From assembly GCF_004521915.1 (NCBI RefSeq), contig NZ_SDKD01000016.1:1-64000 (forward strand): DNA of 64,000 nt. The letters are read 5' to 3'. Both the position numbers and the translations under genes were made by a program. Below the pieces are notes generated by a model. The model was not told the origin of the DNA. It did no database searches and saw only the letters and a list, made by a program, of their open reading frames with translations. Each line of letters begins with the position of its first letter. The first letter of the stretch is position 1. The DNA comes from Brevibacillus migulae. GTDB lineage: Bacteria; Bacillota; Bacilli; Brevibacillales; Brevibacillaceae. This document shows positions 43,208-51,021 of the stretch, piece after piece.

Positions 43208-43360
43208 TTATCCGTTTCCTTTTGGATCTTCGACGACATGGGGAGATTGGGCCATGCGTTTGCCGCCGAAATCACCGCCAAATTGGTCCAGATCACTGGG
43301 TTTTGCCGCAGGGTGATTATTGCGTCGTTCGGATTTGTCCGATTTTCCTCGTCCAGCCAT
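43208..43360 (-). CDS. Small hydrophilic protein, 50 residues
   Basis: A short gene with a good ribosome binding site (GTGAGGTGA before the ATG) and its own terminator. The product begins MAGRGKSDKSERRNNH and includes DQFGGDFGGKRMA; it is charged, glycine-rich and has no membrane helix or cysteine. I do not recognise a family. The combination of ribosome binding site, clean frame and terminator is good evidence for a real gene. It stands alone between the DUF6492-like gene and pheB. Confidence 0.7.
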   Translation of the reverse strand: MAGRGKSDKSERRNNHPAAKPSDLDQFGGDFGGKRMAQSPHVVEDPKGNG

Positions 43361-43474
43361 TTTTCTCACCTCACTTGGATTCGATCAAGGTTATTTTGTG
43401 CAAAGCGAACAAGCTTCATGTGAAAAGAAATTGGCGTTTCTCAGCAATTGGGCGACAACACGGAGAATTAGGAG

Positions 43475-43503
43475 TTGTCAGGAAAGAAAGAGTCCGCTAT
43501 AAT
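43475..43503 (+). promoter_or_regulatory. Sigma-A promoter of the pheB-hom-thrC-thrB-pheA operon
   Basis: TTGTCA, 17 bases, TATAAT, 40 bases before pheB. No T-box or attenuator fits in the short leader. Confidence 0.85.
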
Positions 43504-43543
43504 GTCCTCTATAAGTGAACAAATGTTTTTTCTGGGAGGACAA

Positions 43544-43990
43544 ATGACAAAGCGTGAAGAAAAGTTCTACTTGATACGATCTGATATACTTCCCGAGTCC
43601 ATCGCCAAGACCATCGAAGTGAAGAAAATGCTGGAAGCAGGCGAGGTGGATACGGTTAATGAAGCGGTGGATCGAGTGGGATTGAGCCGCAGCGCTTACT
43701 ACAAGTATAAGGATGGAATTTTTCCATTCAATGCGATGATGAGCGAGAAAATCATGACGATCTCCTTTACGCTGGAGCATCGCTCAGGAATCTTGTCGCG
43801 TGTGCTGCAGTATGTGGCCGAACAGGGCGGAAACGTTCTCACGATCAATCAGACCATTCCGCTGCAGGGCATTGCCAATGTCGCAATGTCGGTGGATATG
43901 GCACATTTGACCATTTCCACAACCGATTTTCTCGATGGCTTGCAGGACCTGCCGGGAGTACGCAAGGCGATGATTGTCGGACGGGGATAG
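43544..43990 (+). CDS. pheB: ACT domain protein PheB
   Basis: A 148-residue protein with an N-terminal helix-turn-helix-like part (TVNEAVDRVGLSRSAYYKYKD) and a C-terminal ACT domain (about 70-148, TISFTLEHRSGILSRVLQY). PheB is of uncertain function, though its operon position beside hom and pheA suggests an amino-acid-sensing role. GGGAGGACAA precedes the ATG. Confidence 0.9.
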   Translation: MTKREEKFYLIRSDILPESIAKTIEVKKMLEAGEVDTVNEAVDRVGLSRSAYYKYKDGIFPFNAMMSEKIMTISFTLEHRSGILSRVLQYVAEQGGNVLTINQTIPLQGIANVAMSVDMAHLTISTTDFLDGLQDLPGVRKAMIVGRG

Positions 43991-44033
43991 AAACATGGAG
44001 AACAACAATAGAGAGGCACAAGGAGGCAGTGTG

Positions 44034-45335
44034 ATGGAGAGAAAGCTGGTCAAGGTTGGGTTAATGGGGTTTGGGACCGTTGGCACCGGAGTCATCCGAC
44101 TGATCCAAGGGCATCAGGAAGATCTGTTCAAGCAAACGGGGGTCAGCATCGAAGTAGCCAAGATCCTCGTACGAGATAAAGCGAAGCCGCGCAGCATCGA
44201 CGGGCTGGATGAGCAAGTGACGGACAAACCCGATGATTTGCTGCAGGATCCACAAATCGATGTCATCGTCGAAGTCATTGGCGGCATCCATCCTGCCAAA
44301 GAGTATATATTAGCCGCGCTGGAGCACGGTAAGCATGTAGTGACAGCCAACAAAGATCTGATGGCTTTGCATGGGGCTGAGATTCTCGAAAAGGCGCAAG
44401 AAAAGGGCTGTGATGTGTTTTATGAAGCCAGCGTAGCGGGGGGAATCCCGATCTTGCGTGCACTGGTAGAGGGCTTCTCTTCCGACCGCATCACCAAAAT
44501 GATGGGCATCGTCAATGGGACGACCAATTATATCCTCACCAAAATGAGCGAGGAAGGCGCGGCTTATGCGGATGTCCTCAAAGAGGCGCAGGCGCTTGGA
44601 TATGCCGAAGCTGATCCTACCTCCGATGTGGAGGGCTTCGATGCGGCCCGCAAGATGGCGATTTTGTCCACGCTTGGCTTCCGGGTGCCATTGCGCCTGG
44701 AGGATGTCGAGGTGAAAGGCATCAGCAAAGTCAGCCGGGAAGATATCGCGTATGGCAAAAAGCTGGGTTATGCCGTCAAGTTGATTGGTCTGGCTCAGCG
44801 TGACGGAGAAGAAATCGAGGTAAGCGTGCAGCCGACGATGGTTCACAAGACGCATCCGCTCGCTTCCGTGAACGGGGTGTTCAATGCCGTCTATGTTCAT
44901 GGGGAAGCGGTCGGGGAAACGATGTTCTACGGACCGGGTGCAGGCGAGCTGCCTACAGCGACAGCGGTCGTATCCGATCTGGTGACGGTCGTGAAAAACA
45001 TGAAGCTTGGTGTGAACGGCCGCGGCATGGTCGCTCCATATAAAGAAAAGGTGCTCAAGGATGATTCGAACAAGCTGTCCCGATATTTCTTGCGGATGAT
45101 CGTGACGGATAAACGCGGTGTGCTGGCCCAGCTTACCCAATTGCTGGCGGAGAACAATATCAGCCTTGTCCAAGTGCTGCAGCAGCCATACAATGCAGGG
45201 GCACAAGCCGAAATCATCCTGGTCACCCACCAGGCAGCGAAGCGGGATATGGATGCGGTGCTGGCCATCCTCGCTGATTTGGATATCATCGTGGAAGTAA
45301 AAAGCTGTTATCGCGTGGAAGGGGAGGAGGAATAA
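44034..45335 (+). CDS. hom: Homoserine dehydrogenase
   Basis: A 433-residue enzyme reducing aspartate semialdehyde to homoserine. Rossmann motif GLMGFGTVGTGVIRL, catalytic region GTTNYILTKM and TSDVEGFDAARKM, and a C-terminal ACT domain (about 350-433) for threonine feedback are visible. ATG 44034 follows AAGGAGG by seven bases; earlier in-frame starts lack this. Co-transcribed with thrC and thrB. Confidence 0.96.
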   Translation: MERKLVKVGLMGFGTVGTGVIRLIQGHQEDLFKQTGVSIEVAKILVRDKAKPRSIDGLDEQVTDKPDDLLQDPQIDVIVEVIGGIHPAKEYILAALEHGKHVVTANKDLMALHGAEILEKAQEKGCDVFYEASVAGGIPILRALVEGFSSDRITKMMGIVNGTTNYILTKMSEEGAAYADVLKEAQALGYAEADPTSDVEGFDAARKMAILSTLGFRVPLRLEDVEVKGISKVSREDIAYGKKLGYAVKLIGLAQRDGEEIEVSVQPTMVHKTHPLASVNGVFNAVYVHGEAVGETMFYGPGAGELPTATAVVSDLVTVVKNMKLGVNGRGMVAPYKEKVLKDDSNKLSRYFLRMIVTDKRGVLAQLTQLLAENNISLVQVLQQPYNAGAQAEIILVTHQAAKRDMDAVLAILADLDIIVEVKSCYRVEGEEE

Positions 45336-45337
45336 AC

Positions 45338-46426
45338 ATGACGCAAACCATCAATTTCAGCAGACAATCCGGAATCATCGATCGTTATCGCGCTTTTCTC
45401 CCGGTGACGGAGCGCACGCCACTTTTGACGCTTCATGAGGGGAATACCCCACTGCTGTATGCTGGCAACCTATCGAAGCAGCTGGGCGTTGAGCTTTATG
45501 TAAAATACGAAGGCTTGAATCCAACCGGATCCTTTAAAGACCGTGGCATGGTGATGGCGGTTGCCAAGGCGATCGAAGAAGGAAGCACCACGATCATGTG
45601 TGCCTCTACGGGCAATACATCAGCCGCTGCCGCCGCTTATGCCGCACGTGCCGGCCTGCGCTGTATCGTGCTCATTCCATCGGGCAATATCGCACTTGGC
45701 AAGCTCGCTCAGGCGATTGCCTACGGAGCGGAAGTGATCGCGATCGATGGCAATTTTGATGAAGCCTTGAACATCGTACGGGACATCACGGCATCCGAAC
45801 CGATTACGTTGGTGAACTCGGTCAATCCTTATCGCATCGAAGGACAAAAAACAGCATCCTTTGAGATTTGTGACGCATTGGGCAAGGCGCCGGACATTTT
45901 GGCGATCCCGGTGGGCAATGCCGGAAATATTACGGCGTACTGGAAGGGTTTTGTCGAGTATCAGGCGGCTAGCCGGATTGAGAAGCTGCCAAGAATGTTT
46001 GGGTTCCAGGCGGCAGGGGCCGCTCCCCTGGTGATTGGCGAAACGGTAACCAATCCGGAAACAATTGCGACAGCTATCCGTATTGGCAACCCGGCGAGCA
46101 AGGAAGGTGCCTTGAAGGCTTTGCGAGAATCTGACGGACAAATCCATGCAGTCACGGATGAAGAGATTCTGGAAGCGTACCGGATGCTGGCCAGCCAGGA
46201 GGGGATCTTCTGTGAACCGGCTTCTGCAGCTTCACTGGCGGGTATCGTGAAGCTCCGCAGAGAAGGCAAGCTGGGCGAGGGGGCAACGATTGCTTGCGTA
46301 TTGACTGGGCATGGCTTGAAAGATCCGAACATCGCGCTGAAGGTAATCGCGGAGGAACCTCGTACTGTACCGGCTAGCCGTGATGCCGTGCTATCGCTAA
46401 TCAAGGCCGACAAAGCAGGTGAATGA
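45338..46426 (+). CDS. thrC: Threonine synthase
   Basis: A 362-residue PLP enzyme converting O-phosphohomoserine to threonine. The PLP lysine is in NPTGSFKDRGM (about residue 61), and GNAGNITAYWKG is the PLP phosphate loop. It starts two bases after hom and overlaps thrB, so the operon is tightly coupled. Confidence 0.96.
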   Translation: MTQTINFSRQSGIIDRYRAFLPVTERTPLLTLHEGNTPLLYAGNLSKQLGVELYVKYEGLNPTGSFKDRGMVMAVAKAIEEGSTTIMCASTGNTSAAAAAYAARAGLRCIVLIPSGNIALGKLAQAIAYGAEVIAIDGNFDEALNIVRDITASEPITLVNSVNPYRIEGQKTASFEICDALGKAPDILAIPVGNAGNITAYWKGFVEYQAASRIEKLPRMFGFQAAGAAPLVIGETVTNPETIATAIRIGNPASKEGALKALRESDGQIHAVTDEEILEAYRMLASQEGIFCEPASAASLAGIVKLRREGKLGEGATIACVLTGHGLKDPNIALKVIAEEPRTVPASRDAVLSLIKADKAGE

Positions 46427-47357
46427 GCAGGTGGATGTCAGATCGGTGCGGGTGCGAGTGCCCGCCAGTACGGCTAATCTAGGACCGGGTTTTGATTCGC
46501 TGGGCATGGCGTTCCAGCTTTACACAGAGCTTACCATGGCGCTGGCGGATCAAACCGCCATCAAACTGATCGGCAAAGAAATGGAAGGGATTCAGGCGGA
46601 TAAAAGCAATTTGCTTTATCAGACTGCAGCAGCGCTTTTTGCAAAGGCAGGCTTGCCTGCTCCTGAGCTCATGATCGAAGTGGAGTCGCATATTCCGCTG
46701 ACAAGGGGGTTGGGAAGCAGTGCTGCTGCCATCGTAGGAGCATTGACAGCGGCAAATGCGTTGGCGGGTGAGCCGTTTTCACAGGACCAGCTGTTTGCGA
46801 TGGCCAGTGACATGGAGGGGCATCCCGACAATGTCGGCGCTTCTTTTTTTGGAGGCGTGGTCGTCGCCAGCATGCCGGAGGAAGGAGAAACGAGCGTTCC
46901 TTATGTCAAGCTTCCGGTACCGGAAGGGTTGCAGACACTTGTCGTGATTCCGGATTACTGGCTGTCTACGGAGGAAGCTCGCAAAGCCCTTCCAGACTCC
47001 TACAGCAGAGCTGATTTTGTCTACAATATCGGACACAGCAGCCTGTTGGTCGCAGCTCTGGCACAAGGACGCTTGGATTTGTTGGGGAAAGCGATGCGGG
47101 ATCGCCTCCATCAACCGTATCGGGCAAAGCTAGTGCCGGGATTGCAGGAAATGCTGACGGATGCGACGGACCATGGAGCGTTGGGGGCAGCGCTAAGCGG
47201 GGCAGGACCGACGACTTTATTTTTCTATGCAGGGGATGAGCAAAAAGAAAGATTGCTTGCTTTCGTCGAAGGAATCATGGCAAAATACAGGATAAGTTAC
47301 CGTTCCATGGTGCTGGCAGCAGATAACCAAGGAGTGCGGATCGAAAAGAGAGAGTAA
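46419..47357 (+). CDS. thrB: Homoserine kinase
   Basis: A 312-residue GHMP kinase. PASTANLGPGFDSLGMA near the N-terminus and the ATP loop PLTRGLGSSAAAIVG are diagnostic, with GALGAALSGAGPT at the C-terminus. The GTG start overlaps thrC by eight bases and yields an N-terminus (MNE...) like that of B. subtilis ThrB; GTG 46431 is the alternative. Confidence 0.95.
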   Translation: MNEQVDVRSVRVRVPASTANLGPGFDSLGMAFQLYTELTMALADQTAIKLIGKEMEGIQADKSNLLYQTAAALFAKAGLPAPELMIEVESHIPLTRGLGSSAAAIVGALTAANALAGEPFSQDQLFAMASDMEGHPDNVGASFFGGVVVASMPEEGETSVPYVKLPVPEGLQTLVVIPDYWLSTEEARKALPDSYSRADFVYNIGHSSLLVAALAQGRLDLLGKAMRDRLHQPYRAKLVPGLQEMLTDATDHGALGAALSGAGPTTLFFYAGDEQKERLLAFVEGIMAKYRISYRSMVLAADNQGVRIEKRE

Positions 47358-47376
47358 TTGTAGGATGGGAGATGCC

Positions 47377-48252
47377 ATGAAGACCATACTTGCTTTTTTG
47401 GGACCAAATGGGACGTTTACAGAAGAAGCAGCCCGTACGCTGCCTTTGCAAGAAGAGATCTCGTACCAGCCTTATCCAAGTATCATGGACGCCTTGAAAG
47501 CCGTCGCGACGGATCAAGCTACCTACGCTTTAGTGCCATTGGAAAATACGATCGAGGGAACCGTAAATATCACGCTGGATTGGCTGATACATGAGGAAGA
47601 GCTCCCCATTTATGCGGAGGTCGCGATTCCCATTTCTCAGCATTTGGTCGTGGCCAAGCGCTCCCTGCCGCTTGCCTTGAACCAAATTCGCAAAGTGCTG
47701 TCACATCCGCATGCGGTAGCCCAATGCCATCACTTTATCAAAGAGCACCTGCCGCAAGCGGAGATCGAGTATACCAACAGCACGGCCATGGCTGCGAAAA
47801 TCGTCAGCGAGAACCCGGAAGAGGCATGGGCCGCAATCGGAACGCGACTGCTGACGGACATCTATCCGCTGCAGTTTGCCCGACAAAACATTGAAGATTA
47901 CGATAATAACTACACGCGCTTCGTGCTGGTAGGCAAACAGAACCCACCGGAGCTCCCGGCGTCTTCGATCGAAAAGACAACCATCCTGGTGACACTGCCC
48001 GAGGATTTCCCAGGGGCGTTGTATCAGGTGCTGGCGGCATTTGCCTGGAGAAAGATCAACCTCTCCAGAATTGAATCACGCCCAACAAAAAGAGGGCTGG
48101 GCAGTTATTATTTCGTCATTGATATCGAGCAGCACATGGACGACGTCTTGTTGCCGGGTGCTTTTGCGGAAATTGAAGCGCTTGGCTGTCAGCTGCGCCA
48201 GTTAGGGACCTATCCGTTATATGTCCGCACTAGAGTGACAGAGAGCGAATAA
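47377..48252 (+). CDS. pheA: Prephenate dehydratase
   Basis: A 291-residue enzyme forming phenylpyruvate, the committed step to phenylalanine. FLGPNGTFTEEAA, VPLENTIEGTVN (substrate binding) and NYTRFVLVGK (TRF motif) mark the catalytic domain; a C-terminal ACT domain with SRIESRPTKRGLGSYYFVID (ESRP for phenylalanine feedback) follows. GGGAG five bases upstream supports ATG 47377. Confidence 0.96.
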   Translation: MKTILAFLGPNGTFTEEAARTLPLQEEISYQPYPSIMDALKAVATDQATYALVPLENTIEGTVNITLDWLIHEEELPIYAEVAIPISQHLVVAKRSLPLALNQIRKVLSHPHAVAQCHHFIKEHLPQAEIEYTNSTAMAAKIVSENPEEAWAAIGTRLLTDIYPLQFARQNIEDYDNNYTRFVLVGKQNPPELPASSIEKTTILVTLPEDFPGALYQVLAAFAWRKINLSRIESRPTKRGLGSYYFVIDIEQHMDDVLLPGAFAEIEALGCQLRQLGTYPLYVRTRVTESE

Positions 48253-48261
48253 GGATGATAT

Positions 48262-48292
48262 CAGGCTGTTGGGAACATTCCCGGCAGTCTTT
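48262..48292 (+). terminator. Terminator of the thr-phe operon
   Basis: GGCTGTTGGGAA and TTCCCGGCAGTC pair with three G-T pairs and are followed by TTTTTGATTTTT. Confidence 0.8.
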
Positions 48293-48330
48293 TTGATTTT
48301 TATTGGGCTGTTTTCCGGAGTCGTACCGTA

Positions 48331-48526
48331 GGAGAAGCGCATTTTCTGGAGGAGCGCCTGCGGAGTCCATCCTAGCGTAGAAGCGAACACGTGGATCCGA
48401 AGGGCAAACTTGAGTAAGCTTCGAAGTGGTGCTGCTTTTTGCCGTTCCCGCGTGTTCGCTTTGGAGCGGACAGAATAACATCCCTGCGGACGTAGAATGA
48501 AGCGGAGCCAGAAAATGCGCTTCTCC
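48331..48526. repeat. 196-nt nested inverted repeat (MITE-like or structured RNA)
   Basis: The stretch from 48293 to 48647 has no gene that I can support; it is dominated by this element. The outer arms GGAGAAGCGCATTTTCTGG (48331-48349) and its complement (48508-48526) match over 19 bp. Inside are AAGCGAACACG (48381-48391) with CGTGTTCGCTT (48451-48461), and GGCAAA (48403-48408) with TTTGCC (48438-48443). CCTGCGGA occurs on both sides as a direct repeat. It is not a simple terminator and contains no good ORF. Confidence 0.7.
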
Positions 48527-48617
48527 TCCACCACAGCAGTATTCATACGACAAAGCCACCTTACAAATTTAGGCTGGGACTCTTTTTCTCGGGAGGAGAG
48601 CAAAAAGCCCATGGGTG

Positions 48618-48631
48618 CATACCATGGTATG
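48618..48631. promoter_or_regulatory. 14-bp palindrome upstream of the SafA-like gene
   Basis: CATACCATGGTATG is a perfect palindrome 35 bases before the SafA-like start. CATACCAT also resembles a sigma-E -10, but no matching -35 is visible. Confidence 0.3.
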
Positions 48632-48665
48632 GACTTAGTGAAAGAGATTGGAGGAGAATCGCTAC

Positions 48666-49937
48666 GTGAGGATTCATATTGTGCAAAAAGGCGATACAAT
48701 GTGGAAGATAGCCAAACGGTACGGTGTGGATTTCCAGGAACTGCTGCGACTGAACGACCAACTGACAACTCCTGATGTGATCTATCCAGGGGCTAGGATT
48801 AAAATCCCATCCAGACGCGTTCCCGTACGCCCACGTGAGGAGCAAGGTCAGTTTGAGCCATCGCGGCCCGTAAAAGAAGCACCAGTGCCAACCCCTGAAA
48901 TGGAAGAACCGCCAGTGGTACCGCCACAGGTAGAGCAACGACCACGGGTAATTGAGGAAGACATGGAAGAGCGTCAGGAAGCACCTGAAATGGAGCTGCC
49001 TGAAAGAGTCATGCCGGAAGCGAAGGAGCGTCCGATAGCACCATCGCCAACGCCACCACCCATGCCTTCACCAGCACCACAAATCAACATTCAATCGCAG
49101 CAGCCTGCGACTCCGCTGCCGCAGCTTCCAGCACAGCCGGCACCGCAAGCTCCTATCCAGCAAATGCCGCCAGTAAACATGCAACCGCCCGTATACCAAG
49201 CACCGATCTATCAGCCGCCGATCTATCAGCCACCGGTTTACCCAGCACCTGCGACTCCGCCTGCACCAATGCCAGCTCCAATGCCAGCTCCACAGAGGCA
49301 GATGATGCCACCGGTACAGGTCATGCCGCCGATGCCGCCGCAAATCTACATCATTCCACAGCCGCAGCAGCCGATCCAACAGGTCCAACCGCCGCAGCCA
49401 CAGCCACAGCCGCGCTATCGCCCGCCTATGCAGCAGATGCCCTTTAATCCTTGCCAACCATGCAGGCCTACACCATACTTGCCACAAATGCAATATACCA
49501 TGCCGCTTTGTCCGCCGCTCCCGCCCATGCATATGATGCCGATGTATACGTCTCCTATGCATACGTCTCCCATGCATCAGGAATCGCAGTCTTCTTCCTT
49601 CTACCACTACCAACACCATGAATCGTACCATCATGAGTCCGATGATCAATCTTCGTTTGGGGAATCCTCGATGGCATCTACCGAAGATTGCGTCGAATCG
49701 GATCGGACCGAAGTGGCAGGAGAGCAATGGCAAGCAGCTCCTTATTCACCGTCTTCCTCCTGGGGTCAGCAACCTTATGCGCAGCCCTATCAAGGAGGAC
49801 ACGGATCCAGCATGACACCCCATGGCCATATGCACAGTTCGATGTACCCCATGTCTCCATTCATGGCACCTTCACCCCAACATGAGGTATGGCCGCACTG
49901 GGAGCATGGACATGAGGATTCTACTTCATCGTCCTAG
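48666..49937 (+). CDS. safA: SafA-like LysM spore coat morphogenetic protein
   Basis: A 423-residue protein with one N-terminal LysM domain (about 3-48, IVQKGDTMWKIAKRYGVD to VIYPGARIKIP) that should bind spore cortex peptidoglycan, then a long Pro/Gln/Met/Ala-rich region (about 130-290) with repeats such as QPPIYQPPVY and a His/Ser-rich tail. SafA directs inner coat assembly in B. subtilis and has the same architecture, though the tail sequence differs. The GTG follows GGAGGAG by eight bases. It is followed eight bases later by a ysxE-like gene. Confidence 0.82.
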   Translation: MRIHIVQKGDTMWKIAKRYGVDFQELLRLNDQLTTPDVIYPGARIKIPSRRVPVRPREEQGQFEPSRPVKEAPVPTPEMEEPPVVPPQVEQRPRVIEEDMEERQEAPEMELPERVMPEAKERPIAPSPTPPPMPSPAPQINIQSQQPATPLPQLPAQPAPQAPIQQMPPVNMQPPVYQAPIYQPPIYQPPVYPAPATPPAPMPAPMPAPQRQMMPPVQVMPPMPPQIYIIPQPQQPIQQVQPPQPQPQPRYRPPMQQMPFNPCQPCRPTPYLPQMQYTMPLCPPLPPMHMMPMYTSPMHTSPMHQESQSSSFYHYQHHESYHHESDDQSSFGESSMASTEDCVESDRTEVAGEQWQAAPYSPSSSWGQQPYAQPYQGGHGSSMTPHGHMHSSMYPMSPFMAPSPQHEVWPHWEHGHEDSTSSS

Positions 49938-49945
49938 GCTCCGCC

Positions 49946-50971
49946 ATGGATAAACGATTGCTTTCTTCTCTGCAAAAAGCGTTTCGCTGTCATATACATG
50001 GGGTAAGACCGCGCAGGAATGTATGGTTGGCAAAAACCGACCGAGGAATGTGGATTGTGAAGGGATATAAACAAAAAGAAAAGGCGGATTGGGTGACCGA
50101 TCTGGCAGATACCCTGCATGATCATGGATTTCATCATACGGTACAGTATGTGGGCGATGCAGAGGGAAACAAGGTGATTCCCATTGGTTCCCGATATTAC
50201 ACAGTGATGAAGGCGATTGATGGCAGAGAAGCGAATCATTCCTTAATCCTGGATATGAAACGTTCCATTTCCACATTGGCCCGTTTTCATCTGGCAGCAA
50301 GAGGTTTTCCTCACGTGATACCCATAGCCGGATACCAGCCGCCGCTTTTGGATAAATGGGAAGGAAGGCTTGACGAATTTAAACAGATTCTTGAAACCAT
50401 CCACAGATATGGACCTCAGAATCGGTTGGAGCAAATCATTCTCGCCATGTCCGAAGACGTCCTCAGGGATGCAGGGGAAACGATTGAACGCTCCTACAAG
50501 ATTCAACTGATCGGTGAGATGAATCAGGCTTCCATGGAAGGTACGCTTGCGCACCGGGATGTAGCCAGCCATAATTTCCTGATTGCGGACAGAGGGAGCT
50601 GTTTTCTCATTGATTTGGATACAGTTGCCTTTGATATGCAGTTAGCCGATCTGGTCCAGTTTTTTGGGCGTATCCTCTTGCTGCACGGCTATTCGGTGTA
50701 TGCGTTCTTTGAGGGGATCGATGCTTATAATAAAATCAATCCGCTGAGTGACAACCAAATATGGATGATCCATCAATTGCTTCGCTATCCGGATAACTTC
50801 TTGCGGGAAGTGACCGGCGTATATGGGAAGCGGTCCGGCTATCGTGCCCGGAACGTCCAGCAGCTGCTGCTGATGGAGGCGAGATTTCGGGAAGAACGGA
50901 ATCGGTTCCTTGCTGCAGAGAATCAAATCCTGCAGCGCTCGCCATGGGGGGCCTACCATTTTGTTGGATAA
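49946..50971 (+). CDS. ysxE: YsxE/CotS-family spore coat protein (kinase-like fold)
   Basis: A 341-residue member of the CotS/CotI/YsxE/YutH spore coat group, which has an aminoglycoside-phosphotransferase-like fold. The kinase-like loop is HRDVASHNFL (near residue 194) and the metal-binding-type segment LIDLDTVAFD follows, so activity is conceivable. There is no obvious ribosome binding site, which suggests coupling to the SafA-like gene just upstream. Confidence 0.85.
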   Translation: MDKRLLSSLQKAFRCHIHGVRPRRNVWLAKTDRGMWIVKGYKQKEKADWVTDLADTLHDHGFHHTVQYVGDAEGNKVIPIGSRYYTVMKAIDGREANHSLILDMKRSISTLARFHLAARGFPHVIPIAGYQPPLLDKWEGRLDEFKQILETIHRYGPQNRLEQIILAMSEDVLRDAGETIERSYKIQLIGEMNQASMEGTLAHRDVASHNFLIADRGSCFLIDLDTVAFDMQLADLVQFFGRILLLHGYSVYAFFEGIDAYNKINPLSDNQIWMIHQLLRYPDNFLREVTGVYGKRSGYRARNVQQLLLMEARFREERNRFLAAENQILQRSPWGAYHFVG

Positions 50972-50976
50972 AAGAA

Positions 50977-51011
50977 AAGAAGCTGATGACAAGGCATCAG
51001 CTTCTTTTTGC
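50977..51011. terminator. Bidirectional terminator between ysxE and the phosphodiesterase gene
   Basis: AAGAAGCTGATG, six-base loop, CATCAGCTTCTT, then T residues on the plus strand and TTTTC on the minus strand. It serves two convergent genes. Confidence 0.92.
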
Positions 51012-51021
51012 TGTCGAGCGA

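Noticed and set aside
49068..49733. Arg/His/Trp-rich frame opposite the SafA-like gene
   Set aside because: It is the complement of the Pro/Gln-rich coding repeats; the composition is unnatural.
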